Shown here in pieces: positions 1-11,222 of a stretch of 64,000 bases of DNA. The notes under the pieces were generated by a model. The model had not been told where the DNA came from and did not search any database. It was given only the letters and a program-made list of their open reading frames with translations. Origin of the DNA: Agelaius tricolor (taxonomy: Eukaryota > Chordata > Aves > Passeriformes > Icteridae); assembly GCA_023055355.1 (NCBI GenBank), contig JALJCS010000018.1:1364001-1428000 (forward strand), written 5' to 3'. Positions within the stretch are counted from its first letter, which is position 1; each line of letters begins with the position of its first letter. The position numbers and the translations under genes are program-made.

Positions 1-1047
1 AAACACCACTGCTGGATATGTCACCTCTCACTCAGGATATCTCTCAGGGGCAGGACAGGGCAGCAATAAAATGCAGCTAGAATTGGGGAAAAGGAGAGGA
101 AGGAGAAGAAGAAAGTAGGGAAGAAGAAAATAGGGAATAGAAGAGCTGTAGGGTCCTGCTCCCTCAGGTCCCTGCTGCTAAGGCAGCATCTAGGCAGGTA
201 CAACAAACTGGCTGGGGCTGCCACATGGGATGTGATTAACAGGAAACTGCATTTTCCCCTAACACTTTGAGTTATAGGGGAAACCTTCCCATAGCCTGGG
301 GAGCTCTCACACTCAGAGGGGCATGGGGGGCTTCCCTGGGTGCTGGCTGGGGCGGGGGGCTCTGAGGAACGCTGCTGGGCCCACAGGAATGGAGGTGCCA
401 GGGATGGGCCAGCCCTGGGAGCCAGGCTGTGTCAGCAGCAGCACTTCTCCCTTCCCTCTCCTCCATCTGTACACGTTCTACTTCTTCAAAGCTCCTGACC
501 ACCCCAGCTCCTGATTTGCCTCTCCTTTCTCCAAAGTGTGACATTCCCACCATCTGTAAGGCTGCCAAACAAGCGACTTTGCATTTCCCTGCAGGGCTGT
601 GCTTCAATTAAAAGCTTTTCTTGATGTTTTAACTTTCACCTCGCTTAATTGAGGTTCCCTTTCCCAGCCTCCTCCTCCTTTTTAATGAGAGGCTAAAATT
701 CTGGTTAATGGTGTTTGCAACGGGCAGCACCAATCATGCTTCAGAGGGCAAAGGCTGCTCCTGGCCTGGCCGAGAGCCATGGAGCCTGGAGCAAAAGCCA
801 CTGGAAAAATATAGGATCCAGGCCACAGAACCAGTGATCCTGCCCTTTTACAAGCTCCTGGACTTCCTAACTCAGCACTTCAGCAGCAGCACTGCTCCTT
901 TCCTTGTTGGAAAAGCAAGGACCCAAGTGCTGGAGCCCAGTTGGGCACAGCCAGGTGCTACTCAGCCCAAATTTCCCTTTCTGGAGCACCTCTGCAACAC
1001 AACCACCCCCAAATATTTTAGAAGCGTGGGCTGGGTTAAATGTAGTG

Positions 1048-1052
<5 letters not shown>
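1..1052. other. Unique non-coding DNA with an A+T-rich patch
   Basis: No recognisable gene. Positions 85-145 form a purine-rich run of G and A with only a few T. Positions 600-712 are A+T-rich and hold several TTAAT-type homeodomain core motifs (gcttaattgagg, tttttaatgag, ggttaatgg), which could be regulatory. The short open frames are of chance length for this base composition. Confidence 0.5.
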
Positions 1053-1085
<33 letters not shown>

Positions 1086-1094
1086 AAAAAAAAA
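1053..1094 (+). repeat. Poly-A tract
   Basis: This is a run of 31 A, one G, then 10 A. It follows ordinary unique sequence with no AATAAA signal in the preceding 30 bases. It may be a decayed retrocopy tail or replication slippage. No parent transcript is recognised upstream. Lysine-rich open frames across it are artefacts of the A run. Confidence 0.9.
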
Positions 1095-2589
1095 GCTGTA
1101 CAACCTCTTTAATTTGCCTACTAATTTATGAGCAGGTAAGTTGTTCTGCTGCCAAGCTTTTCTTCACCAAAAAAAAAAGGTTAGAAACACTTCATAAAAA
1201 ATATTGAGCACTTCAGAAATTCTGCAAGTCCTTGTGCAGGGGTGGGAATGATTTTTTGTGAATTACTCATGTTTTAAAGAAGATAATGTGTGTGAAACAA
1301 AGCACACCTTTATTTTACAGCCAGCCTAGGCTGGGTTCAGGAGGCTCCCATTAGGTTCACCCAGAGCTGCTCACTGGTGAAACCCAATTTTCTGAGGAAA
1401 GAAGGGATTGGAAGCTTCCAGGGAATTTTCCTCGTGCTGCTGGGAGCTGGGGAGGATAACAGAGCCATCACTGAGCTCTGCAGGCCGGTCCCTCCCCACC
1501 CTGCCCTGGCACAGCCCTGCTGGTTCCTGCCAGTGGCCCTGGGTTGCTGGGAATGGAGCAGCTCTGGACTGGGATGCCCGGGAGTTTTTGGGGCTCATTG
1601 CAAAGGGTTTCCTTGCTCCAGGGCTGATCCCTGTTGCAGGCACAGCCCCGTCCTCCTACAGGAGGACCCCCAGCTCCTCCCCAGAGCGGCTGCGCTTGCT
1701 GAGCCGCTCCCATCCAGGTGGTGCCAGATGTCCTTGAAACACTGCCAAGGGAAGGGACAAATGTCTGCAAAATCACTCATCTCTCGCTGTCCCAACCATT
1801 TTATTTCTTCCCTCATGCTTGTAAAAGCTGGGACCCTCCTCGCCAGCTCTGCAGTAGTTTGAAATCTGAGCTGCTGCGCTGGAACACTTCCACAACTTCA
1901 GGTGCAGCTTTTATTTCTGGCCTTGGAACAATGTAAGAATTTCTGATCGTGGGTGCTTGGTCATCTCTAAAAATCATTCATTTGCAGCATTGCATTTCCT
2001 CACAGCGCCGTGGTGCGGGATTTGGGAGGGAAGAGCAGGAGCTGGAGCAGAAGGGCAGCTCGGAGCCTGTGCCGGAGCCTCGCAGATGGACGAGCAGACG
2101 CTGCCAGGGGGGAGCTACAGGCTGGCAGCAAGGGAAGCGGGGCCAGCAGGGCCGGGGAGCGCAGGAGCTGCAGCCAGGAGCAGGATTTCCCAGCCCCGAG
2201 GGCTGGACAGTGCCCGCAGGGGCCAGCACTGGCAGCTCTTCCATGTCAGCACAAAGCCAGGGGCGAACTGGCTGGAGGAGCCCGGCCCCGGCTCATCCGA
2301 GGCGCAGGGATGTCAACACACTGCACCAGTTTTGAGTAAATTCTGGAGGAGGTGCACACATATTTTTGTAGACAATAATTTTGGTTAACAGAGAGAGAGT
2401 CAGTTTTATTGGGGCTTTTAGGGCGACATCTGCCAGCATGAATAAATGAGTGCTCTCACCCATCTCTGGGGACAGGCTGGGCATGGGGCTGGGGGCACAA
2501 CCTCAGTGGGCTCAATGGACCACATGCCCCCCACCCCCTGCTCCGTGGGGGCTCAAAGGCTGGCCATCACCAGAGCCACTGAGAAAAAT
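1095..2589. other. Unique non-coding DNA, nothing recognised
   Basis: Mixed G+C-rich and moderate A+T sequence. No repeat family, RNA gene or convincing exon is seen. Overlapping open frames of up to about 160 codons occur on both strands at 1.4-2.4 kb, as expected where CpG-poor G+C-rich DNA lacks stop codons. None carries a domain I recognise. Confidence 0.45.
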
Positions 2590-2960
2590 GCTGGTTTTAC
2601 CTTTTACAGATCATTTAACGCTCTAATGAGATGCCTTAAAAATACAAACGAGCCGCCTGATACGGCGGGATGCAAACCTGTCTCCATGGCAGTGATTTTC
2701 CTGAAGATGCTTTTTGTCTCTGGCTGCTGGAAGCTTCGACGTAAAAATTTATCGTGCGGCCTCCCCTAATAAAATGTGATGGTTTTACTGTATTTTTTTA
2801 TATAAACGTACATTTACTTGTGAATTATACCAAGAGGCGGGCACTGGCTGTGGTCGAGCCTGCGACACTCGGCATAAATCACAGCTCCCTTGCAACTTCC
2901 CAGGACCGCGGACTTGTGCCTAAGGGTGTGAGTAACTTCTCTTGACTTCAGTGAAAGTTT
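2590..2960. promoter_or_regulatory. Candidate conserved non-coding element
   Basis: This A+T-rich, non-repetitive block stands out from its G+C-rich flanks. It keeps several CpGs in an A+T-rich setting (for example gacgtaaaaatttatcgtg) and has TAATAAAA and TTTATATAAACG runs. CpG retention in A+T-rich unique DNA is often seen in vertebrate developmental enhancers. The call rests on composition only; no conservation was tested. An AATAAA at about 2769 could also act as a poly-A signal on the plus strand, though no transcript is evident. Confidence 0.35.
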
Positions 2961-4199
2961 CTGGTGTGCTGCCGTGAGAGAATAGGCCCCCAGAGGCTCA
3001 TTTAGTGTTGATTAAAAGCAGGAGACTGATGGCACCGGGCACATGGTGCAGCCGAGCGCTGCGCTTCCGCCGTGCTGCTGCCTTGCCTCGGAGCCCGGCC
3101 CTGCTGCTCCTGGGAGCCCCAGAGCTCTCTGAAATGCATCTTGTTTCTGACCCAGAAAGTGCTTGTTTCAGCTGTAATAGCCCCAAACACGGCCACTGCC
3201 ACCTCAGTGTCACCTCAGTGTCACCCCAGCTGCCCTGCGCTGGTCCCCGTGTGCCCACCACAGGCTGCCTTCCTGGGAATATCCCACCCTCTGCCTGACT
3301 TCCAGCAGCTCCTAGGGCTGCCTCAGCAGCTCATGCAAGGCATGGAGAGAGGGGACATGGGTTTAGGGGGTCACAGCTCCCACTGCTCACAGCAGCCCCA
3401 GCCTGGCTGCTCATTTCTTGGCCAGCAGAGCCCCCCAAGCCCTGATGGCTGGGGCATCAGGTGATGGAGCAGCTGCCTTTGATGTGATGGAGCTTAACGA
3501 GCAGCGCGGGAACTCGGGAGCTGCACCATCAGCACGATCAGCCGAGCTCTCCGGGGAAAGGGCTGTGCCCGGGAGATGGGGAGATGACTGGTGATGGAGG
3601 AGTAGCAGATGGTGTCTCTCAAGGAGAACGCTGGGACGGTAATTACAAGAGACAAGAGGAGAACTGCTGGCTCACGCACAAGAATTTGTCCAAGCAATCA
3701 TGGGAAGCACAAGTCTCTCCAGAGAGCACCATGGGGGAGGAAGAGTTTTGCCAGCAGCTCCCAGTGCTGTGCCAGGCCCTCCCCACCTCTCCAAGGGGGC
3801 ACGGACGTGTCTGTCACTCCCTTTTCCCAGAAGAGCCGTGGGGTTCTGTGCTTCAAACTCGCCTTTGCTTCCTCCCACTCTGCCTTGTCCACAGGGCATC
3901 CCAAACACCATCCTGCCGGTCCCGACTTCCCAGCAGGTCTGAGGCAAAGACATGCCTTTGGTTCTTGTGAGGGAGAGCTGTGTCTGGAGGGATGGGCTGG
4001 GAGCATCCCTTCCCAGCCCCGCTCAGGGAAGGAAAAGCAGAGCAGAGCTCACAGCATGCAAGCGCTTTCTCTCCTTTTGCTCAGCTGTGATTTTACGCCC
4101 TATTGCCGCTCTACCCCATGCCCTCATTTTTTCTACTCTACCATGACTCCCGATTCCCCTCGGAGAAGTTCCCTGCCAGCCAGAGCGGTTCGGGAGCAG
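2961..4199. other. Unique G+C-rich DNA, nothing recognised
   Basis: No repeat family or exon is recognised. Positions 3200-3230 hold a short imperfect duplication of ctcagtgtcac. Open frames of up to 199 codons (3609-4208, plus) have no recognisable domain and overlap others in different frames, so they are left uncalled. Confidence 0.45.
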
Positions 4200-4427
4200 T
4201 TTAATTAGCGCTGCTGTCCCTCACTGTCCCTCCCCGTGCTCACCCGTGTCCCTGTCCCAGGAGCGGAGGCTGAGGAGGGCTGTGCCAGCCCGGGGTGCTG
4301 TCACCGGGAGGGATCCCCTGCCCATACATCCCCGCTGATGCTTTAGCTCTGCAATGCAGCCCGAGCAGGAGCTGGGACCTGCAGGTGACGAGGAAATCGA
4401 GGCTAATTAGAACTGCTAATTAGATCT
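4200..4427. promoter_or_regulatory. Cluster of TAATTA homeodomain-type sites
   Basis: TAATTA occurs at 4202-4207, 4404-4409 and 4417-4422. The last two lie in a direct repeat of the nonamer GCTAATTAG (4402-4410 and 4415-4423), with starts 13 bp apart. TAATTA is the core bound by many paired-type and Antennapedia-type homeodomain proteins. That the sites are used is inference. Confidence 0.35.
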
Positions 4428-5624
4428 CCGTTGAAAGCCCGCCTTTGCCGTGTGCCCGTGGGCTGTGCTCCGGGATGGGTCCCTGCCGCTCCGGAGGGTT
4501 CCTCCGCCGGCACTGCCCCATCGGCAGCGCACACGCTGCACACGCAGGAGCCAAAAAGAATAATAATTGGTAAAAAAGGCACTTGGCAAGACTGAAGGGT
4601 TTCACGTCCTGCTGCCGCTGACTTGGGAGAGCCGCAGTCCCGGCACCGAGGCACGGAGCCAGGAATATCCAAAGGAGATCTATTTCACCTCCCATTGATC
4701 CTGCTTAGGGAGCAGCTGCTGGGGGTTGGGATGGCTCCGGGCACGGCGGGGAGAGCCCAGCGATCCCCTCCTCCAGCATCTGCCAAAGCAGGGCCAGCAG
4801 TGCTCTGGAGGGAGCCCTGCCAGGGCACCCTCACCTTGGGGCTTTGCAGGGAGCAGAGGTGGGATTTCATTTCTGCACACTTTTCCAAAGGGCTCTGCAG
4901 CACGTCTGCCCAGCTCAGGCACCAACACCTTTCCCATCTCCTCCGTGGCAGAGGAGCAGCAGTGCCCGTGTCCTGGGAACAGCTCCTGGCCCGGGCAGCT
5001 GGCAGTGCCAGCTCCATCTTTGTACTCAACTTCCCTGTCCTGTTCCCGCAGCAGCAAACCCTCAGGTCATCCCCTGCTCTGGAAGGGCGCTCAGTGCCCA
5101 CATCCATCCCCTTCTGGCACTGGGGGACTGCCTCCCTCCCTCCCTCCCTCCCTCCCCTCCCAGCAGGGTTTAAATGAAATGAAGCCCCCAGGACTCCAGA
5201 GCCCAGCCCCGTGCCCAGCAGCGCTCTGGGGTGTGCCTGGCCTTGTGTGGACGTGGGGCTGTGCCTGGGATCCGCTGAGGGCACAGGGGGAGTCACACAC
5301 GTTTGATTTGCTGCTGTCCTCACCAGGGCTGGTCTCAGTGCCCAGAACAGATTCCCCAAGGCAATTTCTGTGGTGGTGGGGAGCTGGGTGTGGAGTTGGA
5401 GCTGTCAGGTGCAGCCACAGGATGGAGGGAAAGGATGCGAGAGGTGGGACCACACAAATTTCAAAGCAACAAAGCAAAGGATGAGGTCCTACAGCTGGGT
5501 CAGAGCAATCCCAAACACATACAGGGAGCATCTCCTTTAACACTGGGTGTCTGATCAGGTTTTCCCACTTGGTTCCCTCCATGCATCACCATCTCCTTTG
5601 TTTTTCTGACTGAGGGCAAACTCT
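4428..5624. other. Unique G+C-rich DNA with a short CCCT repeat
   Basis: No gene is recognised. Positions 5131-5161 are a (CCCT)n microsatellite of about seven units. Open frames of up to 252 codons run through this part on both strands; all are low-complexity in proline, serine and glycine and lack recognisable domains. Confidence 0.5.
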
Positions 5625-6120
5625 GCATGTGAGACCCCACCTGCAGAGCTGCTCCAGCCCTGGGCCCAGCTGGGCTGCTGGAGCCAGGCCAGAGGAGACA
5701 CAGGGATGACCAGGGGATTAGAACACCTCCCCTTTCAAAGACAGGCTGAGAAAGCTGGGGCTGTTCAGCCTGTGTGGAGACCTCACAGAATCTTCCAGAG
5801 TCTGAATGGGCTGCAGGAAAGCCAGAGAGGGATTTTGCATCAGGAACTGGAGTGACAGAATAAGAGGGGAATGTTAAAACTTAAAGAAGGGAAATTTAGA
5901 TAAGATGTTTGGAAGAAATTCCTCCCTGTGAGGGTGCTGAGGCCCTGGCACAGGTTGCCCAGAGAAGCTGTGGCTGCTCCATTCCTAAAAATGTCCAAGG
6001 CCAGGCTGGACGGGGCTTGGAGCAACCTGGGCTAGTGGAAGGTGTCCCTGCCCATGGCAGGGGGTGGAATGAGATGATTTTCAAGGTGATTTTCAACACA
6101 AACCATTCCATAATTCTGAC
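5625..6120 (+). mobile_element. CR1 LINE fragment, 3' end
   Basis: The fragment begins near gtgagaccccacctgcagag and runs through the CR1 landmarks in order: acaggctgagaaagctgggg, ctgttcagcctg, the ggagagggattt block, cacaggttgcccagagaagc, tggaaggtgtccctgccc and ggcagggggtggaat. It ends at an imperfect octamer tail (ccattccataattctgac). It covers the end of CR1 ORF2 and the short 3' UTR. The piece is 5'-truncated, as most CR1 copies are, and full of stops and indels, so it is inactive. Confidence 0.93.
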
Positions 6121-7061
6121 ACCATTCACCATTTCCATCAGCACCCCCCACCAGCAGGACCAGGGCAGGCAGCACAGCCCTGATTTACTGCCACACTTAA
6201 ACCTGTGCCTAACTTTAAGTGCACAAGGAGATCCATCGACTTCAGTGGTTTAAGGTTCGACATTTGTAAGTAAGTTGCAGAACAAGGACCTACATTATTC
6301 ATCGGAAACCCCGGGTAATGCATTCTTAGAAAATAACTACCAAACTCCACAAATCCCTGCTGAAAGGACATCCTAAAGCCCTGCCTGGATAGAGAGATTA
6401 GCTGGGATTGCTTCGTAAGCACCACACATACATACATACAGATATATGTATTTCTCTACCTGGCACTGCAATTCAGACTTGCCAGGATCCCAGCTCTGCC
6501 TGCCTGGGAGGAGACATGAGAGAAGCCACAGTAGCCAGCAAAGCAGCACAGCCCAGACCAGCCTTCCCCACAAGGCAGCCAGAGAGGGGACAGTGCAATT
6601 AAGCAAACTAATTGAAGTGCAAATGTAGGTGCTTATAGCACAGACTGCCAGGCAGCATCGGCCATAACCGCAGCTGCAGCTCAGCTCTCTCATTGCAATA
6701 TCAAGATGATATAATGCCATGTCAAGTTAAGACATGAGCATGAAATGCTGCAAGCAGAGCATTTTATGTCCTTTATTCTGCTCCTAGAATAAGGAGAGAC
6801 CCCTGGGAGCAGCAGAGTCAGTCCTGGGGTGCAGGGCAGGCAAGCAGAGCCAGCAGAGTAAAGGCCAAACCTGGGCACCCTGGCCACAAAGCAGGGCTGG
6901 TAAGGCACAAAGCCAGGAGCCCAGCTTAAATCCCTGAAAGTCTTTATCCTCCCAGGATGAGGGGGAGGTCCCCAATGAGGCTGCTCCCACCTCCTCAGCA
7001 CTCCCTGCCCCAGCAGCAGCAGCCCTGGGCACGGCTGTGCCACCTCAGGACATGCATTAAA
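6121..7061. other. Unique DNA with a CATA microsatellite
   Basis: No gene is recognised. A short (CATA)n run followed by gatatatgta lies at 6425-6452. A small A+T-rich stretch at 6590-6740 includes taagcaaactaattgaag. Confidence 0.5.
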
Positions 7062-7080
7062 CCCCCCCCCCCCCCCCCCC
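7062..7080 (+). repeat. Poly-C tract (19 C)
   Basis: Nineteen consecutive C, then G and four more C. Homopolymers of this length are hard to sequence and assemble, so the exact length should be treated with caution. Confidence 0.9.
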
Positions 7081-7540
7081 GCCCCAGGATGGGGAATGTA
7101 TTCACTCCAGGATGGATTTTGGGTGTCTGAGAGGGAAAGCAGCTATGCCATGGCAGGATGCACCCCATTTGTGAGGAACAGAGCAGGGCACCCATGTTTG
7201 CAAGGACAGGCAGGAAGCACCCAAGGTTGGCAGGAGCCACCCAAGGTTTCCCAGCTGTGGGGAGCAGGGCAGGGTCAGCACTGTGCATGTCTCGCTGCCT
7301 GTGGCCAGGAGCTGCCTGGCAAAATCAGCTGAAACGACATGGGTTTGAGCCATTTCATAAAATGTAACCGGGAATTATATCCCTGTTGTGCAATTCCAGC
7401 TGATAGTTGGAAAAATAAAAACCCAGAACTCTGTTGGAAGGGTCTCATTCTGCATTCAGCCTGATGAGCAGCAGGAGAAATCCCTGATGCAGCCATGCGT
7501 GTTCTGTGGCATCCCGTGGGATGTGCCACACACTGTGCAC

Positions 7541-8340
7541 CTCCTCATGCACTGTGCACCCTCTCCATGCTCTGTGCACCCTCCCCATGCTCTGTGCACC
7601 CTCCACATTCACTGTGCACCCTCCCCATGCACTGTGCACCCTCCCCATGCTCTGTGCACCTTCTGCATGCTCTGTGCACCCTCCCCATGCACTGTGCACC
7701 CTCCCCATGCTCTGTGCACCCTCCCCATGCACTGTGCACCCTCCACATTCACTGTGCACCCTCCCCATGCACTGTGCACCCTCCACATTCACTGTGCACC
7801 CTCCCCATTCACTGTGCACCCTCCCCATGCACTGTGCACCCTCCACATTCACTGTGCACCCTCTCGATGCTCTGTGCACCCTCCTCATGCTCTGTGCACC
7901 CTCTCCATGCTGTGTGCACCCTCCCCATGCTCTGTGCACCCTCCCCATGCACTGTGCACCCTCCACATGCACTGTGCACCCTCCCCATGCTCTGTGCACC
8001 CTCCCCATTCACTGTGCACCCTCCCCATTCACTGTGCCCCTTTCCCATGCACTGTGCACCCTCCCCATGCACTGTGCACCCTCCCCATGCACTGTGCACC
8101 CTCCCCATGCTCTGTGCAGCCTCCCCATGCTCTGTGCACCCTCCCCATGCACTGTGCACCCTCCCCATGCACTGTGCACCCTCCCCATTCACTGTGCCCC
8201 TTTCCCATGCACTGTGCACCCTCACCATGCACTGTGCACCCTCCCCATTCACTGTGCCCCTTTCCCATGCACTGTGCCCCTTTCCCATGCACTGTGCACC
8301 CTCCCCATGCACTGTGCACCCTCCCCATGCACTGTGCCAT
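7541..8340 (+). repeat. Minisatellite, 20-bp unit, 40 copies
   Basis: Forty adjacent units close to ctccccatgcactgtgcacc fill exactly 800 bp without a single insertion or deletion; a partial unit precedes them from 7532. Variants differ by base changes only: gcA/gcT before ctgtg, catGc/catTc, and tttccc in place of ctcccc. GTGCAC, a palindrome, recurs in most units. Because 20 is not a multiple of 3, each frame reads the same 20-residue period every 60 bp, and since no unit holds a stop all three plus frames stay open for about 360 codons. These are not genes. Confidence 0.97.
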
Positions 8341-10264
8341 GTCTGTGCATGTGGGTGGCCCAGAGGTGCATGGATGGGGTGTATGTGCCTGTCCCTCTGC
8401 CTGTCTCTGCCAAAAAACCAGGAGCAGGTGGAAGAGGGCCACAAGTGGGATGGATCCATCTTCCTCACCGTGCTGCTGCTGGTGAGATTCCAGGAGTGGG
8501 AAGCAGGGAAAGCCAAATGTTATGGATCCCTCAACCACTGTTATTTGTCCCCTTGTGCATCACTGGTATTTTGCATTAAAATATATGTTGTTAAATTTAT
8601 GCCTTAATATATATATAGATGTGTAATATGGCTGAGTTACAGTTGCTGTGGGAACTATAACTTTCTCTTTTCCAAGGGGCTGTTATATGTCTTATTATGG
8701 TGTATCATCTGGAGGGTGGCTGGGAACAAGATTGCTGCTGTTAATCCTTCAGCACGGAGGGTGATTAGAGGCAGCCCAGCCGAGCAGTGAGCGGGGCTGT
8801 GCCTGCAGGTGGGCAGTGCCACACGCCTGCTGACTCCACTCCTCTGGGCCAGGGGATCCGGGCAACAGCACGGTGTGAACCAGGTGTAAATCAGCTCTGT
8901 GAGCTGCTTTCCTGCCTCCCCAGAGCTCTGCTGGGCTCTGTGCTGGGGACGAGCATAGTTGGGCTTGGGCTGGGACCAGCCACGCTGCTGCCACCTCTCC
9001 CAGGTGACAAACAGCATCAAGGTCCTGCTTTCCACACGGCAGGAGCTTGGGCAGGGTTTGGGTGGGGCCCATCCCTTGGGTGAGGCCCATTCCTGCCAGG
9101 CTGAGCCATCGCTTTCCACTTGGGAGTTGGGAGCCAGGAGAAAGGCAGATCCCACACCCCTCCTGCTCCTGCCCGACCTCCATCCCAACCAGTTGGCATT
9201 GGTGGGACGAATCCAAGCCCTGCTCCCAGCAGGGACACGGAGGGAAATGTCCACGGACAGCAGGGAAAACACCCAAAGGCCCTGCTGCCTGCCCTCTCCG
9301 TGCCTCAGTTTCCCCACCTGCAGAGGGGCAGGCTGACCTCCCTTGGTTGGCTGCAGGGAGGTGGGGGCTGTATTTGGCACCCCTTGGTAAAGCACATCCA
9401 AGCCCTGTCCTGGGCCTCCCAGTGCCCAGGGTTTGCAGGGAGCTGAGTCCCTGTCCCAGCACTCATCCCATCGTTGGCACATGTCCATCCATCTCAGGGA
9501 GCTGCGTTTGGAGGAGCCCTGGCTGTGCCCAGCAGGACATGGCTCTGCACTTCGCCTGCTGCTCCTCAGGTGAATTTCTCCCCGCCTTGAGTCCTGTTTG
9601 GTGTGAGGTTGTCCATGCCCACAGCCCCATCTCAGCCTAGTCCTGCCCCACATCACCCACCATCTCCTCTGGCAGATTTTTCCATGGACACTGGCTGGGT
9701 TTGGGATTTGCACTGCCTGGTTTGATGCCATTTGCCATTTGCCTCTGCCCCTTGCCTGCATTTCTTCTGCCTGTTCCATCAGTTCTTCTCTCCCCCTGCC
9801 CTCCCCCCATGTTATTTGTTGTAATTTGGTTTTCTGGCATTCTGCTTGGTTTTATTATTCTTGGCATTGCATCTTTGGGGATTTCACTCACATCATTTCA
9901 GCCCAAATTTGTGTTGACATCATTATGATTCTCCTCTTCACGCTGCCCACTCTTCCTGCGGAGGCAGCGCTGTCCCGATGCTCCCTGGCAGGGTTTGGGG
10001 GCAGCGCTCCCTGCCCTCATTCCAGGGTTTGCCTCAGAGCACAGCCTGGCCTCGGGCGGGCTCAGCAGAGCCTGGTTCAGTGTTCCAGGGCTGAGATGGG
10101 GAAACGTTCCCGAGCCCGTGACAGGAGCAGCTGTGGAGGCTGGGGCTGGCTGGAACAGGGATCTGCCCCTGGCCTTGCCCCGACACATTCAGCACCTCCC
10201 TTCTGCCCCGTTTTCCTGGCCACAGGAATTCTGCTTCAGCACCCGAGGAGGAGAAGGAGCAGGA
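8341..10264. other. Unique DNA, nothing recognised
   Basis: The first 250 bp are moderate in base composition and end in an A+T-rich patch with TATATATA (8575-8635). From 8740 to 9650 the sequence is G+C-rich, with long open frames on both strands (up to 374 codons, minus, 8655-9779) that lack recognisable domains. Positions 9700-9850 are pyrimidine-rich, with short repeats of ccatttgc and cttgcctgc. Confidence 0.45.
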
Positions 10265-10500
10265 TCCCTCCTGCAAAGCTGTCCCAGCCCTGGGCCAGCA
10301 CAGGCAGGAGCTGGAGCTGCTGGAGCCAGGCCAGAGGAGGCTCCAGGATGAGCAGAGGGATGGAGCAGCTCTGCTGGGAGGAAAGGCTGGCACAGCTGCC
10401 ATTGTTCACCTGCACAGGAGAAGCTTTGGGGTGATTTAATTGCAGCCTTCCAGTGCCTGAAAGGGCCAACAAGAAAGATGGAGAGACACTGTTTATAAAA
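10265..10500 (+). mobile_element. CR1 LINE fragment, internal
   Basis: The region matches CR1 ORF2 C-terminal sequence in order: agctgtcccagccctggg, gagctggagctgctggag, aggctggcacagctgccattgttcacctg, and gcagccttccagtgcctgaa followed by aagaaagatggagagacact. It breaks off before the 3' UTR, so both ends are truncated. The pieces are shortened relative to a typical CR1, and the fragment is inactive. Confidence 0.8.
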
Positions 10501-10814
10501 GCATTATTTACTGCTGGTATCTCTCTCCCAGTCTGGTTTGTCACATCCCTGCATGTCCCTGCCCAGCCAATTTGTGCTGTGTTTAACTGGGGTGTTTTCC
10601 CAGGGCTGGATGTTGGTGTTGGCAAGGAAGGAGCCAGGGAGCTCCTCAGGCTGCCCAAGCATGTGCAGCAGGTGAGGAGCAGAAGGAAAACCACCCTGCC
10701 TGTGGGGGACACTCCAGCCAGCTTCTCTTTAAAGAGGCGTCACACGGGAATTTGGATCTGTCCTTGTGATGGCAGAAACTGTTCCTGTCCATGGTAGTGA
10801 ACCTCAGAGTTACC
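10501..10814. other. Unique spacer between two CR1 fragments
   Basis: About 310 bp with no recognised feature. It separates two CR1 pieces in opposite orientation. Confidence 0.5.
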
Positions 10815-11222
10815 AGTCATAGAATCAGAGAATCACAGCATGGCCTGGAGTGGAAGAGACCTTAAAGCCCATGCAGTGCCACCCCCTGCCATGGGGAAGG
10901 ACACCTTCCACTCGCCCAGGTTGCTCCAAATCTGTCCAACCTGGCCTTGGATACTTCCAGGGATGGGGCAGCCACAGCTTCTCTGGGTGCCAGTTCCTGG
11001 ACTCTCTCCAGCAGCTCCAGCTCCTCCCTGTGCTGGCCCAAGCAGCTCTGCAGGTGGGGTCTCACCTGAGCACAGGGGCAGAATCCTCCCTGCCCTGCTG
11101 CCCACCCTGGGTTCAGCCCAGGGCTGGGGGTTCTGGGTCAGGGCAGGTCCAGCTCCCACCCCCAGCACCCCCAGGTCCTTCTCCCAGGGCTGCTCCAGCT
11201 GCTCCTCCCAGCCTGGATGACC
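10815..11222 (-). mobile_element. CR1 LINE fragment with internal deletion
   Basis: The plus strand starts with the reversed octamer tail (tcatagaatcagagaatcac). It then shows reversed 3' UTR (ccccctgccatgggg, gacaccttccactcgcccag, ggttgctcc), the cagggatggggcagccacag block, ctccagcagctccagctcc, ggtggggtctcacctgagca, and finally aggtccttctcccagggctg. Between 11000 and 11012 the normal order jumps from the end of ORF2 to a much earlier segment, so roughly 300 bp of the usual element is missing. Inactive. Confidence 0.9.

Noticed and set aside
1371..1862. Overlapping open frames of 90-161 codons near 1.4-1.9 kb
   Set aside because: Frames on both strands overlap with similar lengths; no family resemblance or splice pattern.
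7541..8340. CRISPR-like array
   Set aside because: Units are directly adjacent with no unique spacers, and the genome is vertebrate.
7495..8607. Three overlapping plus-strand open frames of about 360 codons, plus minus-strand ones
   Set aside because: They exist because a stop-free 20-bp unit repeats 40 times. All plus frames read the same periodic peptide, which marks a repeat artefact.
8655..9779. 374-codon minus frame in G+C-rich unique DNA
   Set aside because: Low-complexity G/S/P/W-rich translation, overlapped by equally long frames on the other strand; no domain, splice or start support.
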